DNA from: Actinotalea lenta
GTDB lineage: Bacteria; Actinomycetota; Actinomycetes; Actinomycetales; Cellulomonadaceae
DNA length: 32,411 nucleotides
Assembly (NCBI RefSeq): GCF_030586465.1
Contig: NZ_JAUQYP010000001.1
Span: 1,723,323 to 1,755,733 of the forward strand
Direction: 5' to 3'
Part shown: piece by piece, positions 7,823 through 15,669 of the stretch
Position numbering within the stretch: position 1 is the stretch's first letter
Layout of the letters: each line of letters opens with the position of its first letter
Notes under the pieces: model-generated
The model's input: only the letters and a program-made list of their open reading frames with translations
Databases searched by the model: none
What the model was told of the DNA's origin: nothing
Translations under genes and position numbers: made by a program

Positions 7823-8620
7823 TCAGCCGGCCTCGGGCGGTTCCGCGGGCAGCCGGGCCACCGCCGCGGTGACCTCGTCGTCGGTGAGGACGCCTGCGCG
7901 CCGCAACGCCCCGAGCAGGGCGCGGGCATCGGTGTCCAGCAAGGCGGAGGGGCTCTGGGGCTCAGGCACCTCGGGGTGGCTCCCGCCCTCCTCGTCTGCC
8001 CCCTTGCGCGCCGACTCGGCCATGTCCACGAACCAGGCCGCGACGCTCGCGGTCACCACACCAAGGACGCTGATCCCGACGATCATCAGGGCCGACGCCA
8101 CGATCCGGCCCGGTGTGGTCACCGGGTAGAGATCCCCGTAGCCGACGGTCGTGACGGTCGCGAGCGCCCACCAGAGCGCATCGCCGATGTTCGTGATCAG
8201 GGACCCTGCCGCGTTCTTCTCGGCATCCAGCTCGGCCAGCGCCCCGACCAGGACGAGGATGCCTGCGGCCAGCAGGATCGCCTGACCGGTCTGCAGCAGG
8301 CTGCCTCGCCGCGACATCAGGTTCTGGCCCGCGCTGAAGATCCGCAGCGCACGCAGGGGGCGCAGCGCGGGCACCACGACGGAGGCCACGTCGACCGGAT
8401 GTCGCAGGATCCAGCGGACCTTGTTCTCGGCGAGCCAGAGGCGGACGGCGAGGTCCAACGCGAAGAGGACCCAGATCGCCAGGTTCAGTGCCGTCGCGAC
8501 ACTGACCACCCAGCGGGGGAACCCGGTCTGGATCACCACGACCGCGTACACCGCCAGGAACACCAGGGCCAGCGCGGTCATCGGGCCGGACGTGCGGGAT
8601 TCGTACCTGTCGAGTCTCAC
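7823..8620 (-). CDS. six-helix potassium channel (Kv-like) with C-terminal SHOCT-like segment
   Basis: This 265-residue ion channel carries the K+ selectivity filter TVGYGD (158-163) between the last two transmembrane helices. Upstream lie four more hydrophobic segments and a basic S4-like stretch with regularly spaced Arg (RPLRALRIF, about 87-95), the pattern of a voltage sensor. The C-terminus ends in LLGALRRAGVLTDDEVTAAVARL, which resembles a SHOCT oligomerisation motif. The GTG start at 8620 is chosen to include VRLDRYESRTSG before the first helix; an internal ATG at 8581 is possible. It lies upstream of the antiporter in the same direction and is divergent from the ATP-grasp gene. Together with the antiporter it probably controls K+ flux. 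Confidence 0.88.
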   Translation of the reverse strand: MRLDRYESRTSGPMTALALVFLAVYAVVVIQTGFPRWVVSVATALNLAIWVLFALDLAVRLWLAENKVRWILRHPVDVASVVVPALRPLRALRIFSAGQNLMSRRGSLLQTGQAILLAAGILVLVGALAELDAEKNAAGSLITNIGDALWWALATVTTVGYGDLYPVTTPGRIVASALMIVGISVLGVVTASVAAWFVDMAESARKGADEEGGSHPEVPEPQSPSALLDTDARALLGALRRAGVLTDDEVTAAVARLPAEPPEAG

Positions 8621-8707
8621 GCCCCACGATGGTGGCCCGTGCGGCACCGGTCCGCCACCCCTCGGTCCCCGCGTGGGGCCCGGCCACGGGGCCATTACGC
8701 TGGCCCG

Positions 8708-9658
8708 GTGAGGATCGCCCTGGCCACGTGCTCAGCCCTGCCCCACCTCGACCCCGACGACATACCGCTCGCAGCCGCGCTCGAGGCGCGCGGTGCGCAG
8801 GTCGACGTCGCGGTCTGGGACGACCCGGCGGTGCTGTGGGGTCGCTACGACCTCGTGGTGATCCGGTCGACCTGGGACTACGCGCCGCGGCGCTCCGAGT
8901 TCGTCGCCTGGGCCAGGGGCGTGTCGCAGATGACGCGGCTGTCCAACCCGTTCCCGGTGATCCGTTGGAACAGCGACAAGCACTACCTGCGTGAGCTGGA
9001 CGAGGCCGGAGTCCCCGTGGTGCCCACGATCTGGCTCGAGCCAGACCGCCACCTGTCCGGACGCGCCCTGCACACCCGGTTCCCTGCCGGGGGCGACTTC
9101 GTCATCAAGCCGGCCGTCTCGGCCGGGTCGCTGGACACGGGCCGCTACACCGCGATCGACGCCGAGTCGCGCGGGCTTGCCATCCAGCACGCGAAGCGGC
9201 TGCTGGGGGACGAGCGCACCGTCATGGTGCAGCGCTACCTCACCAGCGTCGACACCGCCGGCGAGCGGGCGCACATCTTCATCTCGGGGCAGTACTCCCA
9301 CTCGATCCGCAAGGGCGCCATGCTCGACGGTCCCGACGTCGCGGTGGACGGTACCTACCGGCCCGAGACGATCTCCTCGATCACCGCGGACGACGCGGAG
9401 ATCGAGGTCGCCCGGACCGTCGTGCGCACCGCCCGTCGGCTGCTCACCGAGGCCGCCGACGGCGTTCCGGTGGAGTCCGACCCTTTCCTGTACGCCCGGG
9501 TGGACCTCGTTCACGACGACGACGGGCGGCCCGTGCTGCTCGAGCTCGAGATGGTCGAGCCGTCGCTGTTCTTCGGCTACGGCGACGGCGCGCTGGACCG
9601 GTTCGCCGACGCGGTGGCCGTCCGGGCCGAGGGCGGGGCGGTGCGGTCGCAGGACTGA
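8708..9658 (+). CDS. ATP-grasp domain protein (RimK/glutathione-synthetase-like), substrate unknown
   Basis: This 316-residue cytosolic protein has a Rossmann-like N-terminal pre-ATP-grasp region (RIALATCSALPHLDPDD, then YDLVVIRSTWDY at about 57-68). An ATP-grasp fold follows, with the lysine-bearing strand GGDFVIKPAVSAGS and the Mg-binding end LVHDDDGRPVLLELEMVEPSLFF, where Asp and Glu residues typically hold the metals. Such enzymes ligate a carboxylate to an amine or thiol at the cost of ATP. The particular reaction cannot be read from the sequence. The GTG start at 8708 is chosen because the conserved domain begins directly there; the frame runs open far upstream, antisense to the channel and antiporter genes. 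It is monocistronic, 110 bp before tRNA-His. Confidence 0.85.
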   Translation: MRIALATCSALPHLDPDDIPLAAALEARGAQVDVAVWDDPAVLWGRYDLVVIRSTWDYAPRRSEFVAWARGVSQMTRLSNPFPVIRWNSDKHYLRELDEAGVPVVPTIWLEPDRHLSGRALHTRFPAGGDFVIKPAVSAGSLDTGRYTAIDAESRGLAIQHAKRLLGDERTVMVQRYLTSVDTAGERAHIFISGQYSHSIRKGAMLDGPDVAVDGTYRPETISSITADDAEIEVARTVVRTARRLLTEAADGVPVESDPFLYARVDLVHDDDGRPVLLELEMVEPSLFFGYGDGALDRFADAVAVRAEGGAVRSQD

Positions 9659-9729
9659 GCTGGGCGCGGTGCTCACGGCCGCACGTGGGCCGCGGCGCGG
9701 AGCCGCACGGTGCACCCCCCGCGAGCAGG

Positions 9730-9735
9730 TAGACT
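9730..9735 (+). promoter_or_regulatory. candidate -10 element for tRNA-His
   Basis: TAGACT at 9730-9735 matches the actinobacterial -10 pattern TAnnnT and lies about 35 bp before the tRNA. The -35 region about 17 bp upstream (around GTGCAC) is weak, so this is a tentative call. Confidence 0.35.
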
Positions 9736-9769
9736 TCTCGCCGGTCCGCGCGCAGCGGCGTCGGCCGTG

Positions 9770-9845
9770 GTGGCTGTAGCTCAGTTGGTAGAGCACCTGG
9801 TTGTGGTCCAGGGGGTCGCGGGTTCAAGTCCCGTCAGCCACCCCA
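9770..9845 (+). tRNA. tRNA-His(GTG)
   Basis: A full cloverleaf can be drawn. The acceptor stem GTGGCTG/CAGCCAC has C73, and a G at 9769 can serve as the His-specific G-1. The D arm is GCTCAGTTGGTAGAGC and the anticodon stem CCTGG/CCAGG with loop TTGTGGT carries anticodon GTG. The T arm contains GGTTCAAGTCC. The terminal CCA is encoded (9843-9845). It sits between the ATP-grasp gene and the convergent oligoribonuclease gene. Confidence 0.96.
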
Positions 9846-9863
9846 CACCGGCCGACGGCCTGG

Positions 9864-10508
9864 TCAGGACTCCTGGCTGACGTGGCCGGGCTGGTACCGG
9901 GTCGCGAGGATGTCCGCAGCGATCTGCTTGGCCTGCGTGGAGTCCGGGCCGGGTGGGGGGACCATCATCGCGGCGCGGTAGTAGCGCAGCTCGTCGATGC
10001 TCTCCAGGATGTCCGCCAGCGCCCGGTGGCCGCCCGCCTTCTCGGGCGAGGCGAAGTAGATCCGCGGGTACCAGCGCCGCGCGAGCTCCTTGATGGACGA
10101 CACGTCGATCACCCGGTAGTGCAGGTGCCCGACCACGTCGGGCATGTCCCGCTCGAGGAACGCCTTGTCCGTCCCCACGGAGTTGCCACCCAGCGGAGCC
10201 TTGCCGGGCTCGATGTGACCGCGCAGATAGGCGAGCACGGCGTCGGTCGCCTCGACCATCGTCATGCCGTCGGCGAGCTCGTCCAGCAGCCCGGACTTGG
10301 TGTGCATCTCCCGCACGAAGGGCACCATCTGCTCCAGCGCCGCCTGCGGCGGGCGGATCAGCACGTCGATGCCGCCGTCCAGCACGGTCAGCTGGGAGTC
10401 GGTGACCACGGCTGCGACCTCGATGAGGGCGTCGGCGGCCAGGTCGAGCCCGGTCATCTCGCAGTCGATCCAGACGATCCGGTCGTTCGGGCTCGGTGCA
10501 GGACTCAC
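9864..10508 (-). CDS. orn: oligoribonuclease (DEDDh 3'-5' exonuclease)
   Basis: This 214-residue Orn degrades short RNA oligonucleotides, including pGpG from c-di-GMP breakdown, to mononucleotides in the cytosol. Exonuclease motif I is IVWIDCEMTGLD with the catalytic Asp and Glu. Later motifs are visible as NSVGTDKAFLERDMP and YRVIDVSSIKELARRW, and the C-terminal motif III contains the catalytic His and Asp in GGHRALADILESI. Length is slightly above the usual 180-200 residues. The GTG at 10508 (start VSPAPSPNDRIVW) is preferred; another GTG lies 9 bases upstream. The upstream membrane-protein gene ends 5 nt before it, so they are probably co-transcribed. Confidence 0.95.
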   Translation of the reverse strand: MSPAPSPNDRIVWIDCEMTGLDLAADALIEVAAVVTDSQLTVLDGGIDVLIRPPQAALEQMVPFVREMHTKSGLLDELADGMTMVEATDAVLAYLRGHIEPGKAPLGGNSVGTDKAFLERDMPDVVGHLHYRVIDVSSIKELARRWYPRIYFASPEKAGGHRALADILESIDELRYYRAAMMVPPPGPDSTQAKQIAADILATRYQPGHVSQES

Positions 10509-10513
10509 CCGGG

Positions 10514-10816
10514 TCACTGTACGGGGTGCCGCCCGGTGACCGTGCGCGCGACCCACGCGGCGACCAGCACGACGACGACCGCGCCGCCCGCGACCAGCGC
10601 GGCGGTGGACGGCGGTTGCCCCGCCCACCACAGCACGCCGCCGGCGGCGGCGCCGGTTGCCAGACCTGCGATGAGGGAGCCCCACGGGCCCAGCACGGCC
10701 CGGGCCTCCGAGTGCCCGGGTGGCGCGAGCCCGGACCGCTCGGGCGCCGTCGGCCCGGGATTAGCGGCCGGGCTGTCCGGGGCGTCGGGCGGGCCGGGGG
10801 CCGCGTGTCGCCCCAT
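10514..10816 (-). CDS. small Pro-rich membrane protein upstream of orn
   Basis: This protein of about 100 residues has a disordered Pro/Ala/Gly-rich N-terminus (1-42) and two hydrophobic helices (about 46-66 and 71-91) before a short basic C-terminus. The ATG at 10816 (MGRHAAPGPP) is used; a GTG at 10888 would extend it through the hairpin at 10856-10886 and is less likely. It ends 5 nt before orn and probably shares its transcript. No family is recognised and no function is proposed; the position next to orn may reflect only local synteny. Confidence 0.55.
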   Translation of the reverse strand: MGRHAAPGPPDAPDSPAANPGPTAPERSGLAPPGHSEARAVLGPWGSLIAGLATGAAAGGVLWWAGQPPSTAALVAGGAVVVVLVAAWVARTVTGRHPVQ

Positions 10817-10855
10817 CAGCCGCGCCTCCCCATGGCGCCCATCGTCCCACGCGAC

Positions 10856-10886
10856 GAAGGCCCCGACCGCGGTGGTCGGGGCCTTC
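10856..10886. terminator. 13-bp perfect stem-loop
   Basis: GAAGGCCCCGACC (10856-10868) pairs perfectly with GGTCGGGGCCTTC (10874-10886) around the loop GCGGT. It lies 25 bp downstream of the small basic protein gene on the minus strand and just before the orn-upstream gene. It lacks a T-tract, as many actinobacterial terminators do. Confidence 0.75.
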
Positions 10887-10910
10887 ACGGCGGGTCGCGC
10901 CGCGCGCTGG

Positions 10911-11039
10911 TCACCGCGCGCGGTGGGCGCGCCGGGTCTGCGCGCGGTGCGGCGGGCGCCGTACCTGACGCAGGTGCGCGTCGTTCATGGTCTGGACGCG
11001 CTGCTGGGCAGCGAGCGACCAGGCGGTCTGCGGGTGCAT
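10911..11039 (-). CDS. 42-residue basic peptide, possible short gene
   Basis: This short ORF begins MHPQTAWSLAAQQRVQTM and ends with an Arg/His-rich tail. A TGGAG ribosome binding site precedes the ATG, and the strong hairpin at 10856-10886 follows the stop, so it looks like a complete small transcription unit. The N-terminal half could form an amphipathic helix (Ala/Gln/Arg), while the tail is basic and may bind nucleic acid or membranes. Small proteins of this general look occur in actinomycete genomes without assigned function; I recall the type only loosely. The evidence is the site and the terminator, not homology. Confidence 0.5.
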   Translation of the reverse strand: MHPQTAWSLAAQQRVQTMNDAHLRQVRRPPHRAQTRRAHRAR

Positions 11040-11194
11040 GGGAGTGCTCCAGGTGATGGTGCGGATCGGATGTCGGACGGGCCAGGTCCTCGCACCGGTG
11101 CGGCACCGACGATGCCAGCCTGGCCGGTCCCGGCGCACTCCCTTTTTCCCGTCCCGACCTGCGGCGGTCCCCGGGGCGCTGGGATGCTGTCGGG

Positions 11195-11893
11195 ATGCCG
11201 TCGTTGCCCAGGTCCCTGCGATCCCCGGCGAGTGTGGCCGCCGTGGTCGGGCTCGCCCTCGTCGTGCTGGGCCTGGTGGCTTTCGTCGCCGTCTACGACT
11301 GGGTGCAGAACAGGGAGGACCTGGCCCGGTACGACCAGCCGATCCTGGACGCCCTCGTCGCGGTCCGGAGCGCCCCCACGACCGCGATCCTCACGACGGT
11401 GACCACCGTGTCAGGGCCGGTGGTGCTCCCCATGCTGGTGGCGCTCGGTGCGCTGCTGTGGGGGTTCCGCGGCAGGCAGTGGTGGTCGGCCGGTCTGCTG
11501 GTGGGCGCGATGGTGGTCGCGGTGGGGTCCTCGACGGTCATCAAGATCGCCGTCGGGCGTGCGCGGCCCGACCAGACGCTGTGGGTCGTGCCCGGTGCAG
11601 AGTCCAGCGCGTCGTTCCCGTCGGGGCACACGATCGGCGCGGCCACGTTCCTGCTCGTGCTCGGGTACCTGGCGTGGGTGCGGAACCCCACGTGGCGCAC
11701 CGCGACGGCCTGGCTGGTCGCCGCGGTGCTCGGGATGGCACTGGTCGCGTTCTCCCGCCTGTACCTGGGCTACCACTTCGCCACCGACACCGTGGCGTCG
11801 ATGGCGCTGGCGCTCGCGGTGCTCGGCGGCGTCGTGATGCTGGATCGCCGGAGGGCCGCAGGCGCGGCGCGCGCGACCGTGGGGCGCGATTGA
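11195..11893 (+). CDS. PAP2-family membrane phosphatase (lipid phosphatase-like)
   Basis: This 232-residue protein has about six hydrophobic helices. The three phosphatase signature motifs are in order: KIAVGRARP (KxxxxxxRP), FPSGHT (PSGH) and SRLYLGYHFATD (SRxxxxxHxxxD). The His and Arg residues form the phosphohistidine active site at the outer membrane face. Relatives dephosphorylate undecaprenyl diphosphate, phosphatidate or similar lipid phosphates. It is convergent with the polyuronate operon (29-bp gap). A role in recycling the undecaprenyl carrier is possible but unsupported, and GT2 synthases of the neighbouring type do not need a lipid carrier. The ATG at 11195 fits the first helix well. 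Confidence 0.9.
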   Translation: MPSLPRSLRSPASVAAVVGLALVVLGLVAFVAVYDWVQNREDLARYDQPILDALVAVRSAPTTAILTTVTTVSGPVVLPMLVALGALLWGFRGRQWWSAGLLVGAMVVAVGSSTVIKIAVGRARPDQTLWVVPGAESSASFPSGHTIGAATFLLVLGYLAWVRNPTWRTATAWLVAAVLGMALVAFSRLYLGYHFATDTVASMALALAVLGGVVMLDRRRAAGAARATVGRD

Positions 11894-11910
11894 GCGGCCG
11901 ACGGCCGGTC

Positions 11911-11934
11911 CGCCCCTGACTGTCAGGACGGGGC
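11911..11934. terminator. short hairpin between convergent genes
   Basis: CCTGAC-T-GTCAGG (11915-11927) forms a tight inverted repeat, flanked by short GCCC and GGGG runs that could extend it imperfectly. It sits where the plus-strand phosphatase and the minus-strand lyase genes converge. This is a weak terminator candidate. Confidence 0.35.
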
Positions 11935-12768
11935 CTGCCCGCAACCCACGCGGTGATCGGTGGACAGCTCGAAGCCGGCGAAGTCGGTGTGCTGGTCCTG
12001 GGGGGACGCCCACTTCGGCTCGTGGCCGCCGAAGAACGTCGAGAAGAAGATCCCGTCGACGTGCAGGTCCTCCGTGGTGCGGTACTCGATGCTGCCGTCG
12101 GAGAAGACCTCATGACCGTCGATCCGGACGCTCACCAGGCCGTTCTCGTCGCCAGGGTGGTTGAGCCGCACGTGCTGCTGCACGCACGTCCATCGCCCGG
12201 GGCGGAACGTCCAGTCGCCGCGGCCCAGGCTGTCGCCGGCGCGGTCGCGGGCGTACAGATAGACCTCACCGCGGCCGCCCGAGCGCCACATCAGGCGCGT
12301 TGACAGGCCGTCCGTGCCGTCGGGCTTCTTGCCGCCGCTGACCTTCGTGCCCCCGTACAGCCCGGGCAGCTTGCCACCCCGGGCGAACTCGAAACCCGGC
12401 TGGAAGCGCACCCAGTAGCGCAGGTACGCCTCGTCCACGGGGCCGTCTGCCAGGGGCAGGTAGACCTGCATCCCCCCGAGGGGCGCGCCGTACGAGCGCG
12501 TCGCCGACGGGCTGACGGAGTTGCGGGGGTAGTCGACCCGCAGCACGTCCATGGATCGGCCCGGAGTCTTCTCGAGCACCTGCCCGCCGCCGAACGCGCC
12601 CTTGTCGCGCAGCCGCACCTGCGGGCCGAAGAAGTCGGCCAGCGTGGGGGCGGCGGGTGCCGGGCTCGCATCCCGCCCGGACAGCATCCGCGGCACGAAG
12701 ACCGCCCCCAGGAAGGCCACCGCCACCGCCACGACGACGGCCGGCACGAGGCGTCTACTGTCGCGCAT
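11923..12768 (-). CDS. membrane-anchored polysaccharide lyase-like protein (PL14-type fold)
   Basis: This 281-residue protein has one N-terminal signal-anchor helix (about 8-25) and an extracellular jelly-roll-type domain. Features seen in PL14-family alginate/glucuronan lyases are MQVYLPLADGPVDEAYLRYWVRF (split here as MQVYLPLA and YLRYWVRF), the GGKLPGLYGG motif (about 136-145) and GEVYLYARDRAG. Known PL14 enzymes cleave mannuronate or glucuronate chains by beta-elimination. The ATG overlaps the epimerase stop by 14 nt, so it is the last gene of the polyuronate operon. It could trim or release nascent polymer, as AlgL does in alginate producers, or act only as a binding module. Assignment is by motif memory, hence moderate confidence. 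Confidence 0.72.
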   Translation of the reverse strand: MRDSRRLVPAVVVAVAVAFLGAVFVPRMLSGRDASPAPAAPTLADFFGPQVRLRDKGAFGGGQVLEKTPGRSMDVLRVDYPRNSVSPSATRSYGAPLGGMQVYLPLADGPVDEAYLRYWVRFQPGFEFARGGKLPGLYGGTKVSGGKKPDGTDGLSTRLMWRSGGRGEVYLYARDRAGDSLGRGDWTFRPGRWTCVQQHVRLNHPGDENGLVSVRIDGHEVFSDGSIEYRTTEDLHVDGIFFSTFFGGHEPKWASPQDQHTDFAGFELSTDHRVGCGQAPS

Positions 12769-14365
12769 GGCTCAGTCCCGCGTGCCGGGGCGTGAGGTGT
12801 CGCCGCCCGCGCCGTGCGGGCAGCACCGCACGACCGCCGCGGACGAGTGCGACGATCAGGGGCACCCCGAAGACGACGGACCAGAGCATCAGGAGCGGGT
12901 GCCAGCGCACGTACCTGGCGACGGTCTGGAACCAGGACTCGTGGCGCACGATGGTGCCGTCCACGACCAGGTCGATCTGCTCGGGCGGAGACGCGTTGTC
13001 CTTCAAGGTCGCGACTCCTCGCTTGCCGACCGAGATGCCGGCCCAGCTGCGCGTGATGGTGTTGTCCGCGACGGTCACGTGCCGCGCGTTGGCGAACACG
13101 TCCACGCCGTAGAGCCGGTTGCCGCGCAGCGTGTTGTCGACCACCTTGGCCTGCGCGTCGTTCTTCACCCGCACGCCGACGTGGTTGTTGCGCACGACGT
13201 TGTCCCGCACGACGTTGCCGGTGCCACCCTCGATCTCGATGCCGGTCCCGGCGTTGTCGTAGGCGCGGTTGCCCACCAGCAGGTTGTCGTCCGAGGTCAG
13301 GACGCTGGACTTCGCGAAGTCGGTGGACTTCGACCGGCCGTCGTCCAGCATGAAGCCGTGCCCGGCGTTCGAGTACGACACGTTGTTGCGCATCACGTTC
13401 CCGGTGCAGCCACGGGAGAAGATGAACCCGTGCCGGCCGTTGTCGTGCGCGACGTTGTTCTGCACCAGGAAGTTGTTGCTCAGGTCGTGCGGGTCGAAGC
13501 CGTAGGCGTCGTTGTAGGCGAAGGTGTTGCCCTCCCAGTGCATGGCCTGTGCCTCGAAGGTGTACGAGCCGTACCAGTTGTGCTCGAACGTCGAGTCGAC
13601 GACCCGGCCGGTGGCCTTGACCGGCGTGTTCCCGGACGAGCCACGCCAGGCGATCCCGGACGTCGTGCCGATGCCGAAGCCCAGGTGCTCGATGGTGGTC
13701 TGGCTCAGGTCGATGCGGCCCCCGACGGTGAGCACGAAGGCGCGGCCGTCGTCGGTGTTCTCGTCAGGGCTCTTCGCGGTGGGGTTCCAGCTCGTGACGT
13801 CGACCGAGCCGTGCTGTCCGCCGATCATGTCGACCACGCCGCCGCGCGCGACGATCGACACGAACCCGGCAGGTGAGCTCGACAGCAGCACGCGCTGCGC
13901 GTGGTCACCGTCGATGACCAGGGTCGCGCCTCGCGGTATCTCGAGGTTGGCGAGCACCAGGACCGACGAACCCTCGCGCCGGAAGGCGTGCGGGTAGGCC
14001 GGGACCAGCTCGGCGAGCGTGTAGGGCGCGTCCCGCGGCGGCAGGACCAGGGTCGGCAGGCTGTCCGGGCCGGGCGCGGGCAGGACCGTGGGGGTCGTGA
14101 TCCCGGCGCTGTCGATCTTGTGCATGGCGGCCCGGCTGCGGCCGAGCTCCCTGGCCTGCATGTCGATCGCCGATGCGGGCTTGGTCAGCTTGAGCGGCGA
14201 GTACGGCTTGGGCGTGGGCGGCGCGCTGAAGTCGTGGTGCTGCAGGGCGGCGAGGCCGAGGCCCAGCGGGATCACGGCGAGCAGCGCCAGCCCGATGAGC
14301 AGACGGCGGCCGCTCAGCTCGCTGCGGACGTGCGGGGTGTGGTCGTGGGGGGTGTCAGCCGGCAT
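12755..14365 (-). CDS. membrane-bound right-handed beta-helix C5-epimerase (AlgG-like)
   Basis: This 536-residue protein has a transmembrane helix near the N-terminus (about 21-41) and another near the C-terminus (about 491-509), with a large extracytoplasmic domain between. From about 200 to 450 it shows repeated Asn-rich coils (VVDSTFEHNW, NNVAHDNGRHG, NNVSYSNAGHG, DNVVRNNHVG) typical of parallel beta-helix CASH domains. The motif YGFDPHD (DPHD at 291-294) followed by NGRHGFIFSRGC matches the catalytic DPHD and Arg-His region of mannuronan C5-epimerase AlgG. It should invert C5 of uronates in the polymer. A perfect AAGGAGGT site precedes the ATG, which overlaps the GT2 stop by 11 nt. The membrane anchors at both ends are unlike periplasmic AlgG and suit a Gram-positive cell. 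Confidence 0.82.
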   Translation of the reverse strand: MPADTPHDHTPHVRSELSGRRLLIGLALLAVIPLGLGLAALQHHDFSAPPTPKPYSPLKLTKPASAIDMQARELGRSRAAMHKIDSAGITTPTVLPAPGPDSLPTLVLPPRDAPYTLAELVPAYPHAFRREGSSVLVLANLEIPRGATLVIDGDHAQRVLLSSSPAGFVSIVARGGVVDMIGGQHGSVDVTSWNPTAKSPDENTDDGRAFVLTVGGRIDLSQTTIEHLGFGIGTTSGIAWRGSSGNTPVKATGRVVDSTFEHNWYGSYTFEAQAMHWEGNTFAYNDAYGFDPHDLSNNFLVQNNVAHDNGRHGFIFSRGCTGNVMRNNVSYSNAGHGFMLDDGRSKSTDFAKSSVLTSDDNLLVGNRAYDNAGTGIEIEGGTGNVVRDNVVRNNHVGVRVKNDAQAKVVDNTLRGNRLYGVDVFANARHVTVADNTITRSWAGISVGKRGVATLKDNASPPEQIDLVVDGTIVRHESWFQTVARYVRWHPLLMLWSVVFGVPLIVALVRGGRAVLPARRGRRHLTPRHAGLSHARQ

Positions 14366-15590
14366 GAGCGACCTCCTTCTCGGGCACGGCAGCGGGGGCG
14401 TCGGCCTCCGCGACCTCGCTCTGGCCCTGGACGCGGCTGTCGTCGGTCCGGGTGAGCCAGCCCTGCTTGTTCATCGTGATCGCTGCCCACACCTTGATCG
14501 GCAGGGCGATGACCAGGACCATCACGGCCACGACAGGGGCGATGAGCAGGTCCTTGGGCCGCTCCATCAGGTGGGAGAGGCCGCGCAGCGACCGGCCGAT
14601 CACGAACCAGGCCAGGACGGCCGCCAGCGCGACCAACTGGCCGCGCATCACCCAGATGGTTCCGTAGAACATCGCCGCGCCCATGGTGAACGGGGTGAGC
14701 AGGATCTGCAGGACGGTGACCTGGGTGATGAGGGGCTGTCGCCACAGCCAGCCCTGGGAGACCGCCGTGAGGTAGCAGCGGTAGGAGTTCCGGCTCCAGC
14801 GCACGCGCTGCTTGATGAAGGCCGCCAGCGACTCCGGGAACATCGAGTCCGCCTGGGCGTCCTCCTGGTGCACGGTGCGGTACCCGGCGGCCAGGGTGAG
14901 CCACGTCAGGCGCCCGTCGTCGCCCGCCACGCAGCGCCGGCCGACGAAGATCTCGTTCTCGAGCGCGGGCAGCAGCGGCAGGATGACCTCACGGCGGTAC
15001 GCCGCGGTGCGTCCGGACAGCACAGCCACTCCGCCGCGGCGGGACATCGCCGGGACGTAGTCGAGGTAGCGCGTGTTCAGCAGCCAGTACGCGACCCGTC
15101 GCAGGACGCTGCTCTCCGGGCGGTACACGTGCTGCCGGCTGCCCACGCCACCCACCTGCGGGTCGGCGAACGGCATCTGGAGGTGGGCGAGCAGGCCGTC
15201 GCGCCACTCGGTGTCGGAGTCCGAGAGCACCACGACGTCGTTGCGGGCGGCACGTATGCCGGCGGCGAGAGCGCCGCGCTTGCCGGTGTGGTGCCACTCG
15301 AGGACACGCACCTGCGGGACGTCGAGTCGGGCGAGGCGGTGCAGCATCAGCTCGTCCTCGTCGTCGACGACCAGGATGATCTCGTCCGGGCCCTCACGGA
15401 CCCAGGTCCACAGGCACCGCTCGAGGACGTCGGGGTCCTCCCGGTACACCGGGACGACGAGCGTCGTCGTCGTGCGGTAGTCGTTCACGATCGGGCGGTA
15501 GCGGTGCCGGGACAGGAAGCGGCGGACGAACCACAGCGACCAGGACAGCAGGCCGATGACGCCGATCGGCAGCCACGGGATGTCAGGCAT
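14355..15590 (-). CDS. membrane-embedded family 2 glycosyltransferase (processive, Alg8/hyaluronan-synthase-like)
   Basis: This 411-residue protein has an N-terminal helix (about 5-22), a cytosolic GT2 domain, and four to five C-terminal hydrophobic segments (about 288-372). The processive-synthase signatures are in order: VVDDEDE (74-80), SDSD (123-126), GDD (223-225) and QRVRW (261-265). Enzymes with this D,D,D,QxxRW layout polymerise and export beta-linked chains such as mannuronan, hyaluronan or cellulose from nucleotide sugars. No PilZ domain is fused or nearby, so c-di-GMP control as in Alg8/Alg44 is not evident. The ATG follows GAGGAG; a longer frame to 15761 overlaps the dehydrogenase gene and is rejected. 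It is the second gene of the operon. Confidence 0.88.
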   Translation of the reverse strand: MPDIPWLPIGVIGLLSWSLWFVRRFLSRHRYRPIVNDYRTTTTLVVPVYREDPDVLERCLWTWVREGPDEIILVVDDEDELMLHRLARLDVPQVRVLEWHHTGKRGALAAGIRAARNDVVVLSDSDTEWRDGLLAHLQMPFADPQVGGVGSRQHVYRPESSVLRRVAYWLLNTRYLDYVPAMSRRGGVAVLSGRTAAYRREVILPLLPALENEIFVGRRCVAGDDGRLTWLTLAAGYRTVHQEDAQADSMFPESLAAFIKQRVRWSRNSYRCYLTAVSQGWLWRQPLITQVTVLQILLTPFTMGAAMFYGTIWVMRGQLVALAAVLAWFVIGRSLRGLSHLMERPKDLLIAPVVAVMVLVIALPIKVWAAITMNKQGWLTRTDDSRVQGQSEVAEADAPAAVPEKEVAHAG

Positions 15591-15614
15591 AGGTCTCCTC
15601 AGGTCGGGCGCTGG

Positions 15615-15650
15615 GACGCCGGCCGGCTCCGGCGGGGGCCGGCCGGCGTC
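15615..15650 (-). terminator. 16-bp stem-loop inside the polyuronate operon
   Basis: GACGCCGGCCGGCTCC (15615-15630) can pair with GGGGCCGGCCGGCGTC (15635-15650) around a GGCG loop, with one T-G wobble. It lies between the stop of the dehydrogenase gene and the start of the GT2 gene on the same strand. It may be a partial terminator, attenuator or RNA-processing element setting the dehydrogenase:synthase ratio. Confidence 0.65.
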
Positions 15651-15669
15651 GGGGCGGGGCCGGTCTGGG

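Noticed and set aside
7133-8707. Long plus-strand open frame upstream of the ATP-grasp gene
   Set aside because: It is antisense to the channel and antiporter, its translation is low-complexity Arg/Asp/His/Gly-rich, and the conserved domain starts only at the GTG at 8708.
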